DNA of 10,522 nucleotides, taken from the NCBI GenBank assembly GCA_910579055.1, contig CAJTSU010000070.1, forward strand, positions 7,144-17,665, written 5' to 3'. Positions within the stretch are counted from its first letter, which is position 1. Every line of letters begins with the position of its first letter. Source of the stretch: an uncultured Mailhella sp. (lineage in GTDB: Bacteria; Desulfobacterota; Desulfovibrionia; Desulfovibrionales; Desulfovibrionaceae). This document shows positions 6,938 to 10,522 of this stretch, piece after piece. Made by a program: the position numbers and the translations under genes. The notes below the pieces were generated by a model, which saw only the letters and a program-made list of their open reading frames with translations, ran no database searches and had not been told where the DNA came from.

Positions 6938-6962
6938 TGAACGCTTTTAAAGCACTTTCAAT

Positions 6963-7715
6963 TTACCGGGGTTCTTCAAATCCGTACGTTTCCAGAATCG
7001 CGCGGCCAGCCGGGCTGAGCACGAAATCCACAAACTCCTGAGCAAGCTTCTTATGTGCGGAAGCGGAGACCACGGCAATGGGATACATAACCGGTTCATG
7101 CCCTTGCATCTTCATCACCACGCGAACCTTGTCCCCTGCCTGCCTGGCATCTGTACCGTACACAAAACCCGCGTCGACTTCGCCGCGCGAAACGTAATCA
7201 AGTACCTGGCGCACGCTCTGACCAAAGATATATTTGGGCTGGAGCCTTTCCCACAGACCGACGGAGGTGAGTGAATCACGGGTATAGCGCCCGGCAGGCA
7301 CGAAATCGGGGTTACCCACAGCAAGGCGCTCAAGCTTTTCCAAATCTGTCACGGAAGTAATGACGACCTTACTGTCAACAGGTACAATCAATACCACAGA
7401 ATTACTGACAAAGTCTTTGCGACCGGCAGGCTCAATCAGCTTTTCTGCCTGAGCCTTGTTCATAGTCGCCTGATCCGCGGAAGCAAATACATCGGCGGGA
7501 GCGCCTTCCCTAATTTGCTGCAACAAAGGGGTGGACGCGGCAAAATTCGTGAAAATGCTTGTACCGGGGTGCGTTTTTTCAAAATCCCCTTTCAGTTCCG
7601 TAAAGGCATTGGTCAAGCTCGCCGCAGCGGAAACAGTCAATTCTTCGGCAAGTGCGGATGAAGATAAGGACGTGACGAACAGACCCCAAAAAAACAGCAG
7701 CGCTTTTTTCTTCAT
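6963..7715 (-). CDS. modA: Molybdate/tungstate ABC transporter, periplasmic binding protein ModA
   Basis: A 250-residue secreted protein. The first ~23 residues form a Sec signal peptide (KKK, hydrophobic core, cleavage after ALA-23); no lipobox is seen. The mature part starts ELTVSAAASLTNAF, followed by NFAASTPLLQQI, REGAPADVFASAD, VGNPDFVPAGRYTRDSL, GEVDAGFVYGTDA, YPIAV and FVDFVLSPAGRAIL, all ModA family hallmarks; the Ser/Ala-rich loops and the Tyr in FVYGTDA are expected near the bound oxyanion. It captures molybdate or tungstate in the periplasm and hands it to ModBC. AGGAGA lies five bases before the ATG. The gene is alone on its strand, separated from modBC by an oppositely oriented regulator gene, and is divergent from that regulator. 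Whether it prefers molybdate or tungstate cannot be told by eye. Confidence 0.95.
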   Translation of the reverse strand: MKKKALLFFWGLFVTSLSSSALAEELTVSAAASLTNAFTELKGDFEKTHPGTSIFTNFAASTPLLQQIREGAPADVFASADQATMNKAQAEKLIEPAGRKDFVSNSVVLIVPVDSKVVITSVTDLEKLERLAVGNPDFVPAGRYTRDSLTSVGLWERLQPKYIFGQSVRQVLDYVSRGEVDAGFVYGTDARQAGDKVRVVMKMQGHEPVMYPIAVVSASAHKKLAQEFVDFVLSPAGRAILETYGFEEPR

Positions 7716-7761
7716 ATTCTTCTCCTGTGATATTTTTTGTTAAGCTGAATGCATTGCCGCA

Positions 7762-7789
7762 ACTATAACCGGGAATATCCCACTCGCAA
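7762..7789 (-). promoter_or_regulatory. Predicted modA promoter
   Basis: On the minus strand TTGCGA (7784-7789), a 16-base spacer and TATAGT (7762-7767) match the sigma-70 pattern, with transcription starting around 7755 and a leader of about 40 bases carrying AGGAGA before modA. The inverted repeat at 7795-7818 lies immediately upstream of the -35 box. Confidence 0.6.
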
Positions 7790-7794
7790 CACGG

Positions 7795-7818
7795 TCACGA
7801 CTTGCTGTTCATTCGTGA
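7795..7818. promoter_or_regulatory. Candidate operator between modA and the TunR-like regulator
   Basis: TCACGA (7795-7800) and TCGTGA (7813-7818) form a perfect 6-bp inverted repeat with a 12-base spacer; one further pair (T7802-A7811) extends the symmetry. The spacing puts the half-sites about 1.5-2 helical turns apart, which suits a dimer of a recombinase-like DNA-binding domain. It sits between the two divergent genes, next to the modA -35 box. Binding by the neighbouring regulator is inferred from position. Confidence 0.5.
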
Positions 7819-7859
7819 TGCCTTTTCCGGTGTTTCATTTTATGATATGTATAAAAATC

Positions 7860-8945
7860 ATGGCTAAAACAGCTCGCTTCCCATCTTCCCTTCCTCTCGC
7901 CGCTGCAAAAGCTGGCGCTCTCCCGGTTTCCTCCTTGACATCACTTCCCGGTATTCAACATCTTTCCGCCCCGGAGCTGGACAAACTGGAGCAGGCCTTC
8001 AAGACTCGCGCAGAACAAGCCAAACGTCCGGAACACAAAATATCCCGCCTGCGGCTTTGGCTCGTTTTCGTACTGCTTCGCCATACAGCACTCCGGCTCG
8101 GCGAAGCCCTTGCGCTCAATGATGATACGGATATCGACCTTACAGGGGGCATCCTGCATGTGCGCGGTCAGCATGCACGCGCCATTCCTCTGACACACGG
8201 CCTTCTTCCCGTCCTCCGCCGTTTTTTCAGCCAGGCTGCGCTTTGTTCTCAACGGGGGACACTGTGTGCGCTCGATCCGGGTTTTGTACGCCGCAATTTT
8301 TATGACCGGGCCAGAGAGTGCGGACTGTCACCCGCGCTGGCATCGCCCAAATCCATCCGGCAGGCGCGAGCCGTGGAATTGATCGAAGGAGGAATGCCAC
8401 TTCCCGCCGTACAAAATTTTCTGGGGCAACCCAGCCTGAAGAGCACCGGTGAACTTCTGGATTATGACGAATCGGATATCAAGGCCATTACCAGCCATTA
8501 TCTGCGCAAGGAAACAAAGCTGAAAACCAGCGCTCGCAACGTATTTCCCGGTATTGTCCATACCATTCGGCAAAGCGGGTTCATGGCTGAAGTAGGCCTG
8601 AAAAGTTTCAACAGCCTTGAAGTTGTAGCCGTGATTACCCAGGAAAGCCTGGAAAATCTTCAGATTGCCGTTGGTAAAACGGTTATTGCCACGGTCAAAG
8701 CTCCGTTTGTGATAATTTCACGTGATGAAGGCAGCATGAAGACCTGCGCTCGCAACAAGTTTTCTGGTGTCATTTCCGCATTGACACGGTCCGAGGTTCT
8801 CTGTGAAGTGGTGGTTGATCTGCGGGAGGGCTGTCAGGTTTGCGCTCTGGTGACGACCACCAGCGCCGACGAACTGGATTTGGCCGTACACACCCCGGTC
8901 ACGGTATTGTTCAAGGCTTTTTCCGTCGTGCTTTCCGTGGCATAA
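7860..8945 (+). CDS. tunR: TunR-like regulator: inactive tyrosine-recombinase domain fused to two Mop/TOBE domains
   Basis: A 361-residue protein. Residues ~35-215 resemble the catalytic domain of tyrosine recombinases: RHTALRLGEALAL keeps the first Arg (R79), and PKSIRQARAVELIEGG with VQNFLGQPSLKSTGELL aligns with the HxLRH, LLGH and nucleophile boxes. The box His residues are replaced (K164, Q168, Q190) and Leu stands where the catalytic Tyr is expected (about L200), so DNA binding without strand cleavage is likely. Two tandem Mop/TOBE domains follow, each starting with (S/C)ARN: ~224-287 and ~296-359; these bind molybdate or tungstate in other proteins. This is the architecture of TunR, a tungstate-responsive regulator I recall from Desulfovibrionales. 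It likely controls modA and perhaps itself through the 7795-7818 repeat. Start is uncertain: ATG 7860 has no Shine-Dalgarno sequence; in-frame ATGs at 7818 and 7842 and an upstream extension to 7749 are possible. Confidence 0.85.
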   Translation: MAKTARFPSSLPLAAAKAGALPVSSLTSLPGIQHLSAPELDKLEQAFKTRAEQAKRPEHKISRLRLWLVFVLLRHTALRLGEALALNDDTDIDLTGGILHVRGQHARAIPLTHGLLPVLRRFFSQAALCSQRGTLCALDPGFVRRNFYDRARECGLSPALASPKSIRQARAVELIEGGMPLPAVQNFLGQPSLKSTGELLDYDESDIKAITSHYLRKETKLKTSARNVFPGIVHTIRQSGFMAEVGLKSFNSLEVVAVITQESLENLQIAVGKTVIATVKAPFVIISRDEGSMKTCARNKFSGVISALTRSEVLCEVVVDLREGCQVCALVTTTSADELDLAVHTPVTVLFKAFSVVLSVA

Positions 8946-8947
8946 CA

Positions 8948-8969
8948 TGTTCAGGCCACAACCTGAACA
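8948..8969. terminator. Hairpin between convergent tunR and modC
   Basis: TGTTCAGG-CCACAA-CCTGAACA is a perfect 8-bp stem with a 6-base loop, beginning two bases after the regulator's stop codon and ending seven bases before the end of modC. It would form in both transcripts. There is no T-run on either side, so it may work as a bidirectional terminator with help from Rho or simply protect 3' ends. Confidence 0.55.
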
Positions 8970-8976
8970 GGCCGCA

Positions 8977-9744
8977 TCAAGGGAGAACGTGCGCTGTTTC
9001 TGACTCCGGCGCGGCCCCGAGCAGCTGTTCCAGAGCGGAAGCCACAGGGCGATCGCCATATTCTTCCCGGAAGGGCAATACCTTTGTCACACGCCCGCGC
9101 TCGTACAGCGCCAGCTGATCCGCAAACACTTCCACGTCAGCCGGGTCATGGGTGATCACCAGCGCGGGCAGGCCGGATTTCTCCAAAATGCCGCGCAGTT
9201 CCTGCCGCACTCTGCCCCGGAGCAGAGGGTCTAGCGCGCTGAAAGGTTCATCCAGAAGCAGGAGGCGGGGTTCGGCTGCCAGAGCACGGGCTAGCGCCAC
9301 TCTTTGCCTTTGCCCGCCGGAAAGAGTGGCAGGCATACGAGAAGCCAAATCGGCAATGCCCAGAAAATCCAGATGCTCCATGACTTTGCGCCGAACCTGA
9401 AGACTGCGGAAAAAAACTGTCTTCTCCAGCCCGAAGGCGACGTTTGAAGCCACATCCAGATGCGGAAACAGGGCAAAATCCTGAAACATGTACCCGATGC
9501 GCCGCTCACGAGCACACAAGTTGAGCCTGCTCGAAGAGTCAAAAAGAGGGCAATCCATCAGGTGAATATAACCTTCGTCCGGGGTAAGCAAACCGGAAAG
9601 AACGCGCAGGGTCAAGGTTTTTCCCGATCCGGACGGGCCGAACAGCACGGCAAAACGGCAATCATTCGGCAAACGCAACCTGAGATCAAGTGTGAAGACA
9701 TTGCCTCTGGAACCAAGCCGTTTTCTAATATTCATGTCAATCAT
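8977..9744 (-). CDS. modC: Molybdate/tungstate ABC transporter ATP-binding protein ModC, short form without Mop domain
   Basis: A 255-residue ABC ATPase. Walker A is GPSGSGKT (36-43), the Q-loop Gln is in YMFQDF (Q88), the signature is LSGGQRQR (141-148), Walker B is LLLLDEP (161-167, catalytic E166), the D-loop is SALD and the switch His is in ITHD (H199). It drives uptake through ModB at the inner face of the membrane. Its start overlaps the modB stop by four bases (ATGA) with GGAAGAAG upstream, a sign of translational coupling; a second ATG lies three codons in. Classical ModC proteins are about 350 residues and end in a Mop/TOBE domain. This one stops soon after the ATPase core, so it lacks that oxyanion-binding domain. 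The ABC family is certain; the molybdate role rests on ModB, ModA and regulator neighbours. Confidence 0.92.
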   Translation of the reverse strand: MIDMNIRKRLGSRGNVFTLDLRLRLPNDCRFAVLFGPSGSGKTLTLRVLSGLLTPDEGYIHLMDCPLFDSSSRLNLCARERRIGYMFQDFALFPHLDVASNVAFGLEKTVFFRSLQVRRKVMEHLDFLGIADLASRMPATLSGGQRQRVALARALAAEPRLLLLDEPFSALDPLLRGRVRQELRGILEKSGLPALVITHDPADVEVFADQLALYERGRVTKVLPFREEYGDRPVASALEQLLGAAPESETAHVLP

Positions 9745-10409
9745 ACGCGTCTTCTTCCAACCAAAAACTCCGCCACCACAAGCACGGACATACATAGCAG
9801 AGAAGTCAGAATCACAAGCTCCGTGGCGCGGGCGTCATTACCTGCCTGAAACGCGTCGTAAATTGCCAGAGCGAGGGTTTGCGTTTTGCCGGGAATATTG
9901 CCCGCAATCATCAGCGTTGCCCCAAACTCCCCCATGCCTCTGGCAAACGCCAACATGGTGCCTGCGAACAAGCCACGCCAGGCCAGGGGCAGAGACACCC
10001 GGAAAAACACTGTCCACTCCGAAGCCCCCAGAATGCGGGCCGCATCCTCAAGATTATGATCCACCCCGTCCAATGCAGCTCGAGCGGATTTATAAATCAG
10101 AGGGAACACGACAACCGTGGCCGCCGCCACAGCTCCCTTCCAGGAAAACATCAGGTTGATGCCGTACTCCATGAGCCACGGGCCAATCAGACCACGACGC
10201 CCCACCAGCAAAATCAGGTAATACCCCAGCACGGTAGGCGGCAACACCATGGGAAGAGTGCAGAAAGCATCCATGCCTGCACGCAATGCCCCACCCCGGC
10301 GGGTCATCACCCAAGCCAGCCCCACTCCCAGGACAAAGGAAAAAAAGGTTGCCAGCCCTGCGACGCGCAGGGATAACAACAGAGGTGCGGAAGGATTGAT
10401 ATCGAACAT
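9741..10409 (-). CDS. modB: Molybdate/tungstate ABC transporter permease ModB
   Basis: A 222-residue membrane protein with about five transmembrane helices, typical ModB size. The CTLPMVLPPTVLGYYLI stretch (50-66) is a ModB hallmark. The EAA loop, EDAARILGASEWTVFFRVSLPLA (121-143, conserved G128), contacts the ATPase. GMGEFGATLMIAGNIPGKTQ (159-177) is another family signature. It forms the channel for the oxyanion delivered by ModA. I chose ATG 10409 (MFDINPSAP), preceded by TGTGGGG; a TTG at 10448 would add 13 residues not typical of the family. modC overlaps its end by four bases. No copy of the TCACGA/TCGTGA repeat is seen upstream within the window, so its control may differ from modA or lie beyond the end. 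Confidence 0.94.
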   Translation of the reverse strand: MFDINPSAPLLLSLRVAGLATFFSFVLGVGLAWVMTRRGGALRAGMDAFCTLPMVLPPTVLGYYLILLVGRRGLIGPWLMEYGINLMFSWKGAVAAATVVVFPLIYKSARAALDGVDHNLEDAARILGASEWTVFFRVSLPLAWRGLFAGTMLAFARGMGEFGATLMIAGNIPGKTQTLALAIYDAFQAGNDARATELVILTSLLCMSVLVVAEFLVGRRRV

Positions 10410-10522
10410 GACCCCACAGAAGACAATGACACAATGTTGGTAACTCAAGCCTCTGCCCTGTACCCGGCCTAGAGCATTTTGTCATTGAAATGCTCTCGGA
10501 GTCGAGCGGAGCGAGGCTCATC
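10410..10522 (-). promoter_or_regulatory. modB upstream region with hairpin and complementary leader sequence
   Basis: A perfect 9-bp stem, AGAGCATTT (10471-10479) with AAATGCTCT (10488-10496), encloses an 8-base loop. On the modB-sense strand the loop reads CAATGACA and is exactly complementary to TGTCATTG at 10424-10431, about 14 bases before the modB ATG. The two could pair in a pseudoknot-like fold close to the ribosome binding site. The flank up to the window end is GC-rich (GAGCGGAGCGAGG). No convincing -10/-35 pair was found, so the promoter may lie outside the window. Confidence 0.4.

Larger units (their letters stand above)
6393..6962. other. 570-base intergenic island rich in palindromes, no convincing gene
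   Basis: No ORF here looks like a real protein. The stretch is visibly more A/T-rich at 6420-6540 and 6700-6840. It contains GAGCA/TGCTC arms at 6451-6480, two overlapping palindromes at 6483-6511, a cluster of hairpins at 6581-6693, and a possible broken coding stretch after about 6703. A perfect TTGACA at 6501-6506 might be a -35 box, but the bases 17 further on (CATATC) are a poor -10. No clean terminator with T-run was found for either the gene ending at 6392 or modA ending at 6963; only a weak GCTT-TTA-AAGC fold lies at 6943-6953. Confidence 0.6.

Noticed and set aside
6393..6962. Intact insertion sequence or tRNA gene in the gene-free region
   Set aside because: No transposase-like frame, no matching terminal inverted repeats at the region's edges, and no cloverleaf with a TTC-containing T arm was found.
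7794..7862. Known riboswitch (for example a molybdenum cofactor motif) upstream of the regulator or modA
   Set aside because: Leaders are too short and show no known conserved core; the inverted repeat has the look of a protein-binding DNA site.
7860..8945. Active phage integrase or integron-type recombinase
   Set aside because: The catalytic Tyr and both conserved His positions are replaced, the C-terminus is two Mop domains, and no attachment sites or other phage genes are present.
10090..10521. 143-codon minus-strand frame overlapping modB and its leader
   Set aside because: It overlaps the well supported modB in another frame and runs through the leader hairpin.

Overview
The window (high GC, long genes on both strands) looks like a chromosomal segment from a Desulfovibrionaceae-type sulfate reducer or a close relative such as Bilophila. 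The strongest clue is a regulator that fuses a tyrosine-recombinase-like domain to two Mop/TOBE domains, the TunR architecture I know from Desulfovibrionales, lying among modA, modB and modC. The species assignment is inference. No rRNA, tRNA, CRISPR array or intact insertion sequence was seen.

Left part (1-3659, + strand): the 3' end of a fumarate reductase/AprA-type FAD flavoprotein is followed by two tandem paralogous SLC13/DASS-like membrane transporters (466 and 467 aa) and a strong GC-rich terminator. The layout suggests uptake or exchange of an organic or inorganic anion linked to a flavoprotein oxidoreductase. Both transporters lack the classical SNT substrate motif, so the substrate is open.

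Middle part (3738-6392, + strand): a predicted extended -10 promoter and a stem-loop-rich leader precede three closely spaced genes: a class I SAM-dependent methyltransferase, an ATP-grasp ligase-like enzyme and a small helical DIP1984-family protein. The first two look like a small biosynthetic or modifying unit of unknown product.

Intergenic island (6393-6962): about 570 bases without a convincing gene. It is packed with palindromes, including a long imperfect hairpin at 6581-6649 and two smaller ones after it, and may hold a repeat element, a small RNA or gene debris.

Right part (6963-10522): molybdate/tungstate uptake. modA (-) is divergent from the TunR-like regulator (+), with an inverted repeat TCACGA-N12-TCGTGA between them as the likely operator. 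The regulator converges on modBC (-), across a hairpin that probably ends both transcripts. ModA binds the oxyanion in the periplasm, ModB is the channel, and ModC (which lacks the usual C-terminal Mop domain) is the ATPase. The regulator carries the Mop domains and probably senses the oxyanion. The modB leader has a hairpin whose loop is perfectly complementary to a sequence just upstream of the modB start.
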